In this document: positions 32,857 through 41,472 of the stretch, in pieces
Numbering within the stretch: the first letter of the stretch is position 1
Layout: each line of letters begins with the position of its first letter
Made by a program: the position numbers and the translations under genes
The notes under the pieces: generated by a model
What the model saw: only the letters and a program-made list of their open reading frames with translations
Databases searched by the model: none
Told to the model about the DNA's origin: nothing
DNA from: a virus
Direction: 5' to 3' (one strand)
DNA length: 42,605 nt
IMG/VR virus record: IMGVR_UViG_3300020477_001071
Location: 1 to 42,605 of that record

Positions 32857-33492
32857 TTAGTTGCCACCAAACGTGCTGGTTTCATCAGAAGGTAAAGTTC
32901 CCGTAGGAATGTCGCTTCTGTTAACTTCTCCACCCTTACGTTGTGTGAGAGTGTACAAGACGTTCAATAACGAACGAATCATAACCGACTCATACTTAGT
33001 AAGAGAGTAGGGCTGATGGCGACTATCTACACGAGTAAGCTCAACAAACAAGTTGTCAAGAGCAGCAATAAAGCTGCGAGCTGCATCGTTCGGACAATTA
33101 CCCGGATGTAACTGAGGAATATCAACATCGTTGCCCGACAAATCCCAAGTAACGGTTCGGTTAACACCCACGGGCATTAAAACGTTATCTTGCGTAAGGG
33201 CTACGTCATTGTAATCGTCAGCTACTGCACGAGTAGTGTCAGCTGCCTGTGCTTCAAGCTCTTCTAAAGTAAGAGCATCAGGATTGTAGGTAATATTCTC
33301 AAGAGTATCACCAATCTTTTCAATTTCTGTTACCATATAACGGTTAAGAGCATTGTTCCAGCCAGACTGTGACTTAAACTCTTGTCGTACCGTCAACTGC
33401 TTTCTGAACTTAATAATTTCAGATAAAATAAAGTGAATACCAAGATTCGGAAATTCGGTATTAGCGCCTTTAAAGGTATTTTGCGCTGCCAT
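32857..33492 (-). CDS. Probable abundant structural protein
   Basis: A 211-residue soluble protein with no signal peptide, no Cys-rich or catalytic motif and even composition. It has the best ribosome-binding site in the region (GGGAGG with correct spacing), an upstream inverted repeat and a strong terminator immediately downstream: the single-gene layout expected of a highly expressed virion protein. No family recognised; helical segments (about 20-60, 130-175) could mediate assembly. Confidence 0.65.
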   Translation of the reverse strand: MAAQNTFKGANTEFPNLGIHFILSEIIKFRKQLTVRQEFKSQSGWNNALNRYMVTEIEKIGDTLENITYNPDALTLEELEAQAADTTRAVADDYNDVALTQDNVLMPVGVNRTVTWDLSGNDVDIPQLHPGNCPNDAARSFIAALDNLFVELTRVDSRHQPYSLTKYESVMIRSLLNVLYTLTQRKGGEVNRSDIPTGTLPSDETSTFGGN

Positions 33493-33539
33493 AATTAACC
33501 TCCCATTAAATATACTTGTTAGTGTGTTACGTTACTAGA

Positions 33540-33560
33540 CTTATACATGTTGAATGTATA
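33540..33560 (-). promoter_or_regulatory. Inverted repeat overlapping a possible -10
   Basis: Perfect 7-base arms (TATACAT and ATGTATA, 33542-33548 and 33554-33560) around five bases, in the 78-base gap before the structural gene. TATAAG at 33540-33545 on the minus strand overlaps one arm. This fits an operator or an RNA hairpin near a promoter. Confidence 0.4.
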
Positions 33561-33570
33561 ATCCTAGCTG

Positions 33571-35886
33571 TTAAAACTCAAAACCCATGCGGCGCATGAA
33601 TTCGGTTTTAACCCATTGCTCAATAGATTCTGCTACTTCCTTATACCCCAAAACATTAAACTCACCACGTTTTAATCGGCTTATTGCCTGCTTATATAAA
33701 AATCCTATCATCGCTTCATGGTAAAGGATATGACGATTAATAGTAGCACTAGAAACTCGTTTTAAAAATTGGTTCTGTACATATGACTCAATAGCGTCAG
33801 CAGCTTTGGTTTGACTGCTAACTTTAAACGGCACTGACTTCTTAAGAACAATTAATCTATCGCGCTTTAATAACTCTACAGCCTCTTTGTACAGATGTGC
33901 GTAAAATGCCAATTCTTCTACTCGTTCTCCATCAGATTTTTTTAAATCGACAAAATCTTTAATTCTGTCGCTCGCCTTTGGAAATGAAGGTTCTTGAATA
34001 CAATCTAACACCCGATCACAGTCACAGTCTTCCTTCGCATCTGGTTGTGATCGACGTGTTTCTTTCTTAGGGGTAGAATGCGAAACCTTTATATGGTCTT
34101 TGTCATCAATTGTATTGTAGATATTAAAGTCTATGTCTTTTGTTGCTGTTTGTAAATTATGAAACTTATGATCGATTTCTTTTTTAAGATTATCAATTTT
34201 TGATTCAAATGCAGAACCTAGTCTATCTTCAAGATAGTCAGCCAAGCCTCTCAGGTCGGCTGTTTGCGTAGGTTTCGTAGGTTCTGGTTCTGTAGCAGAT
34301 GGATCATTATCTTGCGATGTAGGTGGAATATCATCTTCCCATATACCATCAATCATGTCTGTAACCTTTGTCTTTCCTCTGAGTTGCCAGTATAGTCCTG
34401 CAATCCATGCGAGCGCTCCAGTAGCAGTACCTCCAAACAACCACCGGAATAAATTACGTTGTTGTTTTACTTCTATTGTATCTTGTTCCAAATTATAATT
34501 TTCATTTGCCAACCCATCAATAATATTGCTCTTGCTGTCTAAGTCTTCTTTCAGGTTAGAGATTTCGCCAAGCTGTGTAGTAATATCGTTTTGTAATGTT
34601 CCGATACGCTTTTGTAGGTATAAAATTTCATCATTGTTTAAATTTTCATTTGACTTTAATGACTTTAATTGGTTTTGTAATTTCTCTAAAAGTTCTTGTT
34701 TTTCGCTAATCGTGGTTGATAATGATTCTTTTTCTTTGACCAATACTTCGATTGTTCCATCTTTTTCACTTACTGATGTAGTTAGGTCTTCTACTTGCTT
34801 AGCTAGTCCTCCAATATCATTTTTTAATTTTTCTATAGTATCTTTATATTCTTGAAGTTTTTTATTGGCTTCTGGAACAAAGTCTTTACCAAAGTTGGGA
34901 GGTAATACCCCATAAGGGTTCGTGTTGTCGCCATCGTTTTCAGGAGCTGGATTTTCTTTGGGAGGAGTATTATTATTAGGAGGACTGATAAATGGAGGAC
35001 AACGACCACCCGGACATTGTACTTCCATTAGAATTCCCCACTGAGCAATTGGTACTGAAGGAGATCCCGCAGGGAAGGTAACTGACTGTAACCATCCCGT
35101 ATGGTCCCAATTTTGCAGATAATAAACACCATTAACGCCTAATGCATAATATGCTTTTCGAGTAATAATATTAGCAGTATCTGTGTTTGTAGACGCATTA
35201 GCATATTGCCAACTATCGGGAACTTGTGTGGGGTCATAGGAAGCCTCACCTTTTACCGCACGTAAAAAGTTACCAATATGTATCGCTCCACCTTTACTAT
35301 TTTCAATTCTCCATGTTAATACCGCACAGAGATACGTGTCCCCATCTATAACTGTATAGACTCCCGATCCGCTTTGCCCTCCTAATGGGGGTGGTGTAAA
35401 TAGTACTCGGTTTTTAGAAGCTTCTGATAACGCATGACCTTCCCACAGCTGAAGCCACCGGGCTTGAGGACAACCTGCGGACGCTATATAGTCATTTTTC
35501 TGTACGACATGGTCAGCAGGGGCTAATGGTACAATCCGTGGAGGAAATTCTCCAAACAAAGCTTTCTCAATACGAATAATCGCAAAGTCTTTGACGCTTC
35601 TATCACTGTGGGACTTCCAGATAATTGCGCCGGGAAGTCTCTGTGTCTTTCTTCCGTATCTAAAAAATTCACACGTAGCTGTTCTATTAGAACCTACAAC
35701 GTGCGCGTTGGTTAAAATATATACGTGTGTGTCATCAGCCGCAATTGATGTTCCACTGCCAGCAGAACCGGATACTCGTACCCTACAAGAAGCTTCACCA
35801 ATTTCATTAAGGCTTAAAAATTTACCTTGTGCTACGGATAAGCACAACGTTAAAAATAATACGAAAGAAAGGATAAAAGATCTCAT
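33571..35886 (-). CDS. Membrane-spanning trypsin-like protease with coiled-coil stalk
   Basis: I start at ATG 35886 (AGG site seven bases upstream); 771 residues. Order: signal peptide (1-20); trypsin-like domain with T-N-A-H (H62), K-D-F-A (D100) and G-Q-S-G-S-G (S172); a further exported segment (225-300) ending in a C-P-G-G-R-C pair; Pro/Asn-rich linker; coiled coil (about 340-478); one membrane helix (about 480-502); then an inner, acidic C-terminal half with two related helical repeats (about 635-690 and 705-771). The protease part would face outside, the tail inside. This arrangement is unlike DegS or DegP. It overlaps the upstream small gene by a few bases. Function is unknown; host-envelope or assembly sensing is possible. 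Confidence 0.8.
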   Translation of the reverse strand: MRSFILSFVLFLTLCLSVAQGKFLSLNEIGEASCRVRVSGSAGSGTSIAADDTHVYILTNAHVVGSNRTATCEFFRYGRKTQRLPGAIIWKSHSDRSVKDFAIIRIEKALFGEFPPRIVPLAPADHVVQKNDYIASAGCPQARWLQLWEGHALSEASKNRVLFTPPPLGGQSGSGVYTVIDGDTYLCAVLTWRIENSKGGAIHIGNFLRAVKGEASYDPTQVPDSWQYANASTNTDTANIITRKAYYALGVNGVYYLQNWDHTGWLQSVTFPAGSPSVPIAQWGILMEVQCPGGRCPPFISPPNNNTPPKENPAPENDGDNTNPYGVLPPNFGKDFVPEANKKLQEYKDTIEKLKNDIGGLAKQVEDLTTSVSEKDGTIEVLVKEKESLSTTISEKQELLEKLQNQLKSLKSNENLNNDEILYLQKRIGTLQNDITTQLGEISNLKEDLDSKSNIIDGLANENYNLEQDTIEVKQQRNLFRWLFGGTATGALAWIAGLYWQLRGKTKVTDMIDGIWEDDIPPTSQDNDPSATEPEPTKPTQTADLRGLADYLEDRLGSAFESKIDNLKKEIDHKFHNLQTATKDIDFNIYNTIDDKDHIKVSHSTPKKETRRSQPDAKEDCDCDRVLDCIQEPSFPKASDRIKDFVDLKKSDGERVEELAFYAHLYKEAVELLKRDRLIVLKKSVPFKVSSQTKAADAIESYVQNQFLKRVSSATINRHILYHEAMIGFLYKQAISRLKRGEFNVLGYKEVAESIEQWVKTEFMRRMGFEF

Positions 35887-35890
35887 AATA

Positions 35891-36094
35891 TTACCTGCTA
35901 TTGTCAAAGGTTAAATCATTGCTTTGGACGAAGTGTGTTATCATGTCCTCAATAGTATCAACATGATTCCAATAAATCGCAGATCCTAGAGTCCCTTCAT
36001 CTTGCGCGATATCGTTTTCAGGATAGAAAAGATTCGCTATATCTTCAGCTAAAAAGCGATATGTAGGTGTATTATTTGTACTACTAGTATTCAT
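35891..36094 (-). CDS. Small acidic protein, unknown function
   Basis: A 67-residue acidic, Asn/Thr-rich protein. No family recognised. It overlaps the gene upstream by eleven bases and ends five bases before the preferred start of the membrane protease gene. Its location suggests co-translation with that protease. Confidence 0.5.
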   Translation of the reverse strand: MNTSSTNNTPTYRFLAEDIANLFYPENDIAQDEGTLGSAIYWNHVDTIEDMITHFVQSNDLTFDNSR

Positions 36095-36440
36095 GATCTT
36101 CTTTAGGAATACACTTGCCGTTTTGTTCTATATATCCCTTATTACAATTTGGTGGATATCCAGCTAACTTATTTGCTTGAGCTGACAACATAGATGCCGT
36201 AGCCACAATAGCAGCAGCGTCATAGCCTTTATCATACATCCAATCTGTAACAACCTTTACGTCTTTCGCATCAAAATATATATCATTATCGCTAGCTTTT
36301 TGAGCAAATTTTTCTGGACCGTCTATTGCGACTCCTTGTTTAATAGCCTTTTTTTTGGCGTCTGGTCCTGTATAGCATTTGCCCTTATCTCCCCATTTAT
36401 AACCACTTTTTTGATTTTCAGTACATTTTTTAAGAGGCAT
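36084..36440 (-). CDS. Small cysteine-containing protein, phage-associated motif
   Basis: Start chosen at ATG 36440 (AGAAGGG site with correct spacing), 118 residues. The N-terminus (K-K-C-x(n)-G-Y-K-W-G-D-x-G-K-C-Y-T-G, then A-K-K-K-A-I-K-Q-G) is a motif I know from phage structural or portal-associated proteins, with two Cys. The C-terminus has C-N-K-G-Y-I-E-Q-N-G-K-C, an EGF-like or disulfide-bonded hairpin. Function unknown. It could be a virion or secreted protein; no signal peptide is seen. Confidence 0.6.
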   Translation of the reverse strand: MPLKKCTENQKSGYKWGDKGKCYTGPDAKKKAIKQGVAIDGPEKFAQKASDNDIYFDAKDVKVVTDWMYDKGYDAAAIVATASMLSAQANKLAGYPPNCNKGYIEQNGKCIPKEDHEY

Positions 36441-36510
36441 TCTCATTCCCTTCTATCTTATAAGCCTTATATTTTAGCAAAACCTCATACCCTTATACAC
36501 CAGACCATGT

Positions 36511-36987
36511 CTATTGTGCTGATATATAATCATATGCTTGTTCAATCAGGACGCTAGAAGAATAGGTTTTAGTATCTCCATAGCCATATTTGAGGCGTAT
36601 ATTGTTGGTATTGCAAAATTCTACTTCAGGAGTACGGGCTGAATGACAATCTCTGTCACCGCCATTGAAAAAATAAAAATCACAATTATTTGTCACTCTT
36701 GAACATGTCTGCGTTCTATACTCATAAATAGCAGACAAACTCTGTACTACACTAGTGTCGCGATCAATAGACAAGAAGGCTTGATCGACATATTCCAGAT
36801 GTTGTACTATATAACATCTAGCCACTTCGTCCAAAAATGGAACAGATTTTTTTAATTTTACTTGATAATCATTATTAACTATGGCTATTAATATACACTT
36901 AGGGTATTCCAATTTAATTTGTTGCATCATACTAATGTGCCCCGGATGAATAGGGTTGAAATATCCTGATACAATGCAAATATTCAT
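36511..36987 (-). CDS. Cytidylyltransferase-like nucleotidyltransferase
   Basis: A 158-residue protein (start at the ATG 36987; a TTG three bases upstream is possible). F-N-P-I-H-P-G-H near the N-terminus is the H-x-G-H active-site motif, and K-T-Y-S-S-S near the end matches the family's I-S-S-S/T region. Such enzymes transfer a nucleotide to a sugar or glycerol phosphate. With the HddA-like kinase just upstream it may make an NDP-sugar, in a pathway resembling heptose activation; the exact sugar is inferred. It is 30 bases from the kinase. Confidence 0.82.
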   Translation of the reverse strand: MNICIVSGYFNPIHPGHISMMQQIKLEYPKCILIAIVNNDYQVKLKKSVPFLDEVARCYIVQHLEYVDQAFLSIDRDTSVVQSLSAIYEYRTQTCSRVTNNCDFYFFNGGDRDCHSARTPEVEFCNTNNIRLKYGYGDTKTYSSSVLIEQAYDYISAQ

Positions 36988-37020
36988 CAAGCAAGTTATC
37001 CTTTATAAACAAGACTGGTG

Positions 37021-37992
37021 TTAGTGTTCGTTGATGATCATCGATCCCTTCTTATCTACATCAACATCAATATATCTATTTTTATATTTTTGCTTAAAAG
37101 TTTTTTGATCTATACCTTCTTGTAAGATCCCAAACATAAAGCCAGAACCGCCTGCTCCCAACAGCTTGGCACCTATAACGCCGTCTTCTTTTAATTCCTC
37201 ATATAAGTTATCTAATTTATTATTAGAAATTAAATTCGATATATTTCTTTTATAAGACCATGATAGGTCTAGTAATTCTCCAAGACTGGTAATGTCTTGT
37301 TTTTCAAACTGACGATATGCTTCGTTAGTAATAGAGGCAATTTTTTTCTGGTACTCCTCTGCTCTATCGTTCGTATATGATTTAGCTATCTCAAATGAAT
37401 TTCTATCATTTCCAGTATAAATTACTACAGATCTTTGTAGAAACCTATCTATAAAGCTATTACTTATCGGTAAGGGTTTAACCTCGAAACACCCATCTTT
37501 ATTAATATCTATACGATTAAAGCCTCCATACGCAGACCAAATTTGATCTTGTATACCTCCCGACTCATTTAATAGTTTACGCTCTACATAAATAGCTTGT
37601 CTGGCTAAGTCGTTATTACTACATTTTTGACCTTGAATAGAATGTAATGCGTTTAAAAGTCCGACCACAAATGCCGAAGAAGATCCCATCCCTGTTTTAG
37701 CAGGAATATCTGATAGATGAGAGATGTCTATTCCGTATTCGATATCTAAAAATTGTAATACTCCTCGCATACCATCATGCTTAATTTCATCATGATTATT
37801 AACTATTTCTATACTGGAATAGCCTAGCTTCGTTTTGTAATCAAATATTGTGGGCGTTTTACGAACACATAAATAACAATATTTATCAATAGCAAAGCCC
37901 AATACACACGACCCATGTGTTTTGTAAAAGCTTTCATAGTCGGTCGAACCTCCAAACAATGAGATTCTAAAAGGCGTTCTAGATATAATCAT
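37021..37992 (-). CDS. GHMP-family sugar kinase, HddA-like
   Basis: A 323-residue GHMP kinase. N-terminal R-T-P-F-R-I-S-L-F-G-G-S-T-D-Y matches the HddA (heptose 7-phosphate kinase) start; the P-loop G-M-G-S-S-S-A-F is about residues 106-113; the C-terminal G-A-K-L-L-G-A-G-G-S-G-F is the third GHMP motif. Whether it phosphorylates the anomeric C-1 of a heptose phosphate or another sugar is inferred from likeness to HddA. The neighbours (nucleotidyltransferase, epimerase, DegT-like enzyme) support a nucleotide-sugar pathway. A 39-residue overlapping frame precedes it. Confidence 0.85.
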   Translation of the reverse strand: MIISRTPFRISLFGGSTDYESFYKTHGSCVLGFAIDKYCYLCVRKTPTIFDYKTKLGYSSIEIVNNHDEIKHDGMRGVLQFLDIEYGIDISHLSDIPAKTGMGSSSAFVVGLLNALHSIQGQKCSNNDLARQAIYVERKLLNESGGIQDQIWSAYGGFNRIDINKDGCFEVKPLPISNSFIDRFLQRSVVIYTGNDRNSFEIAKSYTNDRAEEYQKKIASITNEAYRQFEKQDITSLGELLDLSWSYKRNISNLISNNKLDNLYEELKEDGVIGAKLLGAGGSGFMFGILQEGIDQKTFKQKYKNRYIDVDVDKKGSMIINEH

Positions 37993-38098
37993 GTAATGTC
38001 TCTAAAAATATAGGGTATCCCTTAGTAATGTTAGCTTGCCATTTATGTTCGGGTGGTAGTTCTTCTTTCGTCGCACATACAATCAATAATTTCGACAT
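37979..38098 (-). CDS. Small overlapping ORF (39 residues)
   Basis: ATG at 38098, inside the end of the epimerase gene, opens a frame of 39 residues ending with TAG at 37979, 14 bases inside the GHMP kinase start. The reading frame has a natural-looking composition (K-L-L-I-V-C-A-T-K-E-E-L start). It has no clear ribosome-binding site. It might be a remnant of a longer gene or a genuine short gene coupling the two neighbours. Confidence 0.4.
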   Translation of the reverse strand: MSKLLIVCATKEELPPEHKWQANITKGYPIFLETLHDYI

Positions 38099-39021
38099 CT
38101 ATCAACATCACTTTCAGATAATAAATTATAAAACTTATCCATTTGCATAATACCATAATCTAAGTCACGTTTACATTCAAAGCCAAGATCATAAAGTTTT
38201 TGACTACTTACAATATAGTCTCTTTTATCAGGATCGGTTTTAGAATTATCAACTGAATAGGTTGCGTCAAGGAGATTGCATATTTTTTCTACCAACTCTT
38301 GCTTAGTTGTATTGATGTTATCATTGCCTAAGTTATATACATTCCCATACATTCTGTGCTTTTCATATAGAGTGAATAAAAACGCATCCACAATATCTTG
38401 AACATGTATATAATTCCTTCGGAAGTGGCCATCAAAAACACTAATATGTCCGTGTTCTTTAGCTACCTTGACCAAATTATTAACTAGAAGATCTGTGCGA
38501 GGACGGTAAGACCAACCAAAGACTGTGGCAAGTCTAAAACATATGGCTTGACTATAATTCTCTAGTAGTAGATCTTCTGTATTCTGCTTGGTTTGTGCGT
38601 AAAGTGAAATAGGGTTTGACGGAGTTTCTTCCGTGCATATATCATCTCCTGTAGTTCCATATCCCGAATTGGTATTGGGGTATATAACGATTTGTGAGTC
38701 TAAATATTGTAATAATCTTTTAAACCATGAATAATTGGTTTGTACGGCAAGAACAGGATGCTTATCACACAATGGCGCTCCTACTAAAGCGGCAAGTGGA
38801 ATAATAATATCAGCTTCTTTAATACAACGTATAAGATTGGGTGACCACTTATTAATATCTTCCTTATAAAATTTAATAGATGGATGTAGCATAGACTTCG
38901 CTACCAATGTGCCCTGATCATAAAATAAATTATCAAAGCACGTAATATTTGCGCTACCCTTAAATGCTTCTATAATACTTGTACCTAAATATCCAGCACC
39001 TCCAGTAATTAGAATTTTCAT
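38083..39021 (-). CDS. NAD-dependent epimerase/dehydratase
   Basis: Start at ATG 39021, which overlaps the upstream stop as ATGA and has GGAAGG upstream; 312 residues. The Rossmann fingerprint G-G-A-G-Y-L-G is at about 7-13, the catalytic Y-A-Q-T-K (YxxxK) at about 142-146, and N-T-N-S-G-Y (S/T of the triad) about 116-121. It belongs to the extended SDR family acting on NDP-sugars. Substrate is not defined; it may work with the DegT-like dehydratase to make a deoxy sugar. Confidence 0.88.
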   Translation of the reverse strand: MKILITGGAGYLGTSIIEAFKGSANITCFDNLFYDQGTLVAKSMLHPSIKFYKEDINKWSPNLIRCIKEADIIIPLAALVGAPLCDKHPVLAVQTNYSWFKRLLQYLDSQIVIYPNTNSGYGTTGDDICTEETPSNPISLYAQTKQNTEDLLLENYSQAICFRLATVFGWSYRPRTDLLVNNLVKVAKEHGHISVFDGHFRRNYIHVQDIVDAFLFTLYEKHRMYGNVYNLGNDNINTTKQELVEKICNLLDATYSVDNSKTDPDKRDYIVSSQKLYDLGFECKRDLDYGIMQMDKFYNLLSESDVDRCRNY

Positions 39022-40154
39022 ACTCCACACCTTCCTAGTCCTTCTTTTAAAGCCTTTTGAATACGATCAAGGTCTGCGTCACTCAAATATTGATGACATC
39101 CGATATGGATACCGTTATTGCCTACCCATTCGGATTCAGGAAAATCGCCTAGCTTATAACCCAAATCAGCAAAAGCTTGATGTTGTGTTGGAATACATCC
39201 AAAATTTCTTTTCCAATGAATGTTATATTTGTCTAATGTAGATTTTATATGCTCTATGTCATGTTCTTTTTTACATGTTATACTAAATCCATGAGGACAA
39301 TTAGTATTTCCATTGTCCTCTTCGGAAAACCATGCTACATCCTCAAAGCCCAAGCACGCTTTTCTCATCTGCTTCATATATGCATGTCTAGTATAAAAGG
39401 TGATCCAGAAATTTTCTATAGCCTCAAGCCCTAAAGAAGCTTCCATATCATTCATTTTGGAGTTTAACCCAGTACGTTGATGATCAAAGTATATAGAATT
39501 GAATGGCCTGCCATGAGATCTGGTTGATGATAAAATATTTCCAACCTCTTCATTGTTAGCAGAAACCATACCGCCTTCACCACAACACACCAAATGTGCA
39601 ATATAAAAACTATATATGGACATCTCCCCCCAATGACCTACCGATGTTCCTTGAAGCTTTGCACCATGTGCTTCACAGGCATCTTCAATCACTTGTAAAT
39701 TATGCTTACGTGCAATTTCACAAATTATATCCATCTGCGCCATTCTACCCATAGTATGTACTGGCATAATTGCTACAGTATTCTTAGTGATCGCCTGTTC
39801 TATTTTGGACTCATCAATATTCAATGTTTCTTTTTTTACATCCACAAAGTTAGGGACTAGTCCAGCAGCACGCACGCCATTAGAAGTTGCTATAAAAGAT
39901 AGGGCTGGTACAATAACTTCGCTGACGCCCCTTTTGGCATTTTTTAAATCATACAATGCAAGACATGCATTAATAACCCCGTCCGTTCCAGAACTCATCG
40001 CTACGCTTTTTTTATAACTAAATAGATCATTCCATTGCTTTTCAAAAGCTTTAACTTTGGGACCGCCAGATGCCCAATTAGTATCACACACGTTCATTAA
40101 ATGTTTACGTGCTATATCACCAATACGTAATTCACCAAATTCTATTTTATGCAT
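39018..40154 (-). CDS. DegT/DnrJ-fold PLP enzyme with Lys-to-His at the PLP site
   Basis: A 378-residue DegT/DnrJ/EryC1 fold-type I PLP enzyme. Conserved: S-G-T-D-G (about 55-59), P-A-L-S-F (83-87), E-D-A-C-E-A-H-G-A (D158, PLP N1 ligand) and C-G-E-G-G-M-V-S (191-198). The usual S-F-x-x-x-K lysine that forms the Schiff base is replaced: S-F-Y-I-A-H places His at 187. The sugar 3-dehydratases ColD and RfbH (E1) have His at this site, so this is probably a dehydratase using PLP or PMP rather than an aminotransferase. The E1-type 2Fe-2S cysteines are not evident. It precedes the epimerase gene (ATGA overlap). Confidence 0.83.
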   Translation of the reverse strand: MHKIEFGELRIGDIARKHLMNVCDTNWASGGPKVKAFEKQWNDLFSYKKSVAMSSGTDGVINACLALYDLKNAKRGVSEVIVPALSFIATSNGVRAAGLVPNFVDVKKETLNIDESKIEQAITKNTVAIMPVHTMGRMAQMDIICEIARKHNLQVIEDACEAHGAKLQGTSVGHWGEMSIYSFYIAHLVCCGEGGMVSANNEEVGNILSSTRSHGRPFNSIYFDHQRTGLNSKMNDMEASLGLEAIENFWITFYTRHAYMKQMRKACLGFEDVAWFSEEDNGNTNCPHGFSITCKKEHDIEHIKSTLDKYNIHWKRNFGCIPTQHQAFADLGYKLGDFPESEWVGNNGIHIGCHQYLSDADLDRIQKALKEGLGRCGV

Positions 40155-40162
40155 TTTAACCT

Positions 40163-40258
40163 TTAAAATATTCTGGGATTAATAGAAACAATATTGCATC
40201 CAAATTCTTTACGAAATTGAGAACCATTTATAATGCTCGAAAAAGGGACTCTGGTCAT
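40163..40258 (-). CDS. Small overlapping ORF (31 residues)
   Basis: ATG at 40258, in the last codons of the CgeB-like gene, opens a 31-residue frame (ending P-R-I-F then TAA) that fills the gap to the DegT-like gene. The sequence has protein-like composition but no family. Short remnant of a lost gene, or a coupling peptide; no clear ribosome-binding site. Confidence 0.35.
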   Translation of the reverse strand: MTRVPFSSIINGSQFRKEFGCNIVSINPRIF

Positions 40259-41402
40259 TCTCTATAATATATTTAAACTGATTAAAGAAGCTATGCTTTT
40301 TAACCCACTCCTTTTGCTTAGTTAAAATATGCGTGGTTGTTTCCATATCTTTTGTTACTTCATCATACGTTGCTTTTATAGTGTCAAAGTTATTATATTC
40401 ATATAGAGGAAAAACATCTTGATAAAAAATAGCGTTCCAGTAGTAATCATCATATATGAGAACCACATTTAAAAGTGGGGCCAGAAAATCTTTAACCCCC
40501 TTCATGCATCTCGCAATACGTCTTTGCATTATGTGTTGTTGATAATAATGAGGTGTTTGTATCTGGGACGAAGAGCAAGAAGGTTTTAAGCAGTCTGGAT
40601 TCTTACATGGATGATAGTAGGTAGACTTGTTACTCAACTCCTTGACTTTGTCCCCCCAAGCAGATGATGTGTTTCCTAGATGAACTTTTATCTGTAAATA
40701 CTCTTGCAGCGTTTGTTCTATGTTATATGTAGACAAGCGTGTAGTGGTTGCCTGTCCTAAAAATGGGTTTTTAAAATGCTTGTGCAAATATGTCTTTAGA
40801 TTGGAACGATACTCGTTTTTATGTTTAAAACTCATAAGACATCCAATGTCGTACTGCCTTCCCTCAGTAGGAGCTGGAAATTGATTAATTATTTCTATCA
40901 GTTTTTTACATGGTGTGGAAATATAAAAATGAGCCTTGACACCCAATTGTTCGCGTAAAAAATTAATACTTCTTGGATCATTAGTTAGATATAAATTTGC
41001 TAGCTCTAAGTTAAGCATATTGTTAAGTTGGTAATAGTCATCCCATGCTAAAACAATTATTTCGCACTCTTCGTTACATAGCTTTAAATCTATTAGGCTA
41101 AAATAATCATCCTGCAACATCCATGATTCTATAATAAAAAGAATCTTTCCTAGCTTTTTAAGTTCTCTATTATATACATCGTATATGTCAAATCGTGGAC
41201 CGAGTTGAATATTGTACAACTCTGCGTCTAGTAGTTCAGCGATTTCTGACATATCTAGATAAAAGCTCATTTCTGAGTTTAAAGTATATCTGTTAAAAAG
41301 CTGTTCGCTATTATATGAGGAATCCGCAAAGTTTCCCCCCATGGGATCTACTTCTAGAGGCGTAGTTCTAAAACATATTACTGTATCGAATCCCACACGC
41401 AT
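40209..41402 (-). CDS. CgeB-like glycosyltransferase, probable
   Basis: A 397-residue protein. The middle segment G-R-Q-Y-D-I-G-C-L-M-S-F (about 180-191) and C-terminal region (V-F-P-L-Y-E-Y-N-N-F-D-T-I-K) resemble CgeB/DUF3880-type GT-B glycosyltransferases, where D-V-S-F-I-G-S and a trailing helical domain are typical. It carries several Cys in a short stretch (C-K-N-P-D-C-L-K-P-S-C, about 265-277) that could bind zinc. It lies upstream of the DegT-like gene in the sugar cluster. The family call is by likeness only. Confidence 0.55.
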   Translation of the reverse strand: MRVGFDTVICFRTTPLEVDPMGGNFADSSYNSEQLFNRYTLNSEMSFYLDMSEIAELLDAELYNIQLGPRFDIYDVYNRELKKLGKILFIIESWMLQDDYFSLIDLKLCNEECEIIVLAWDDYYQLNNMLNLELANLYLTNDPRSINFLREQLGVKAHFYISTPCKKLIEIINQFPAPTEGRQYDIGCLMSFKHKNEYRSNLKTYLHKHFKNPFLGQATTTRLSTYNIEQTLQEYLQIKVHLGNTSSAWGDKVKELSNKSTYYHPCKNPDCLKPSCSSSQIQTPHYYQQHIMQRRIARCMKGVKDFLAPLLNVVLIYDDYYWNAIFYQDVFPLYEYNNFDTIKATYDEVTKDMETTTHILTKQKEWVKKHSFFNQFKYIIENDQSPFFEHYKWFSIS

Positions 41403-41472
41403 TAATTTATCTCTTATTGCTTACTTTCTAAATCATAATCTTGTATTAGGTCACGATCAATAGATTGTTTGC

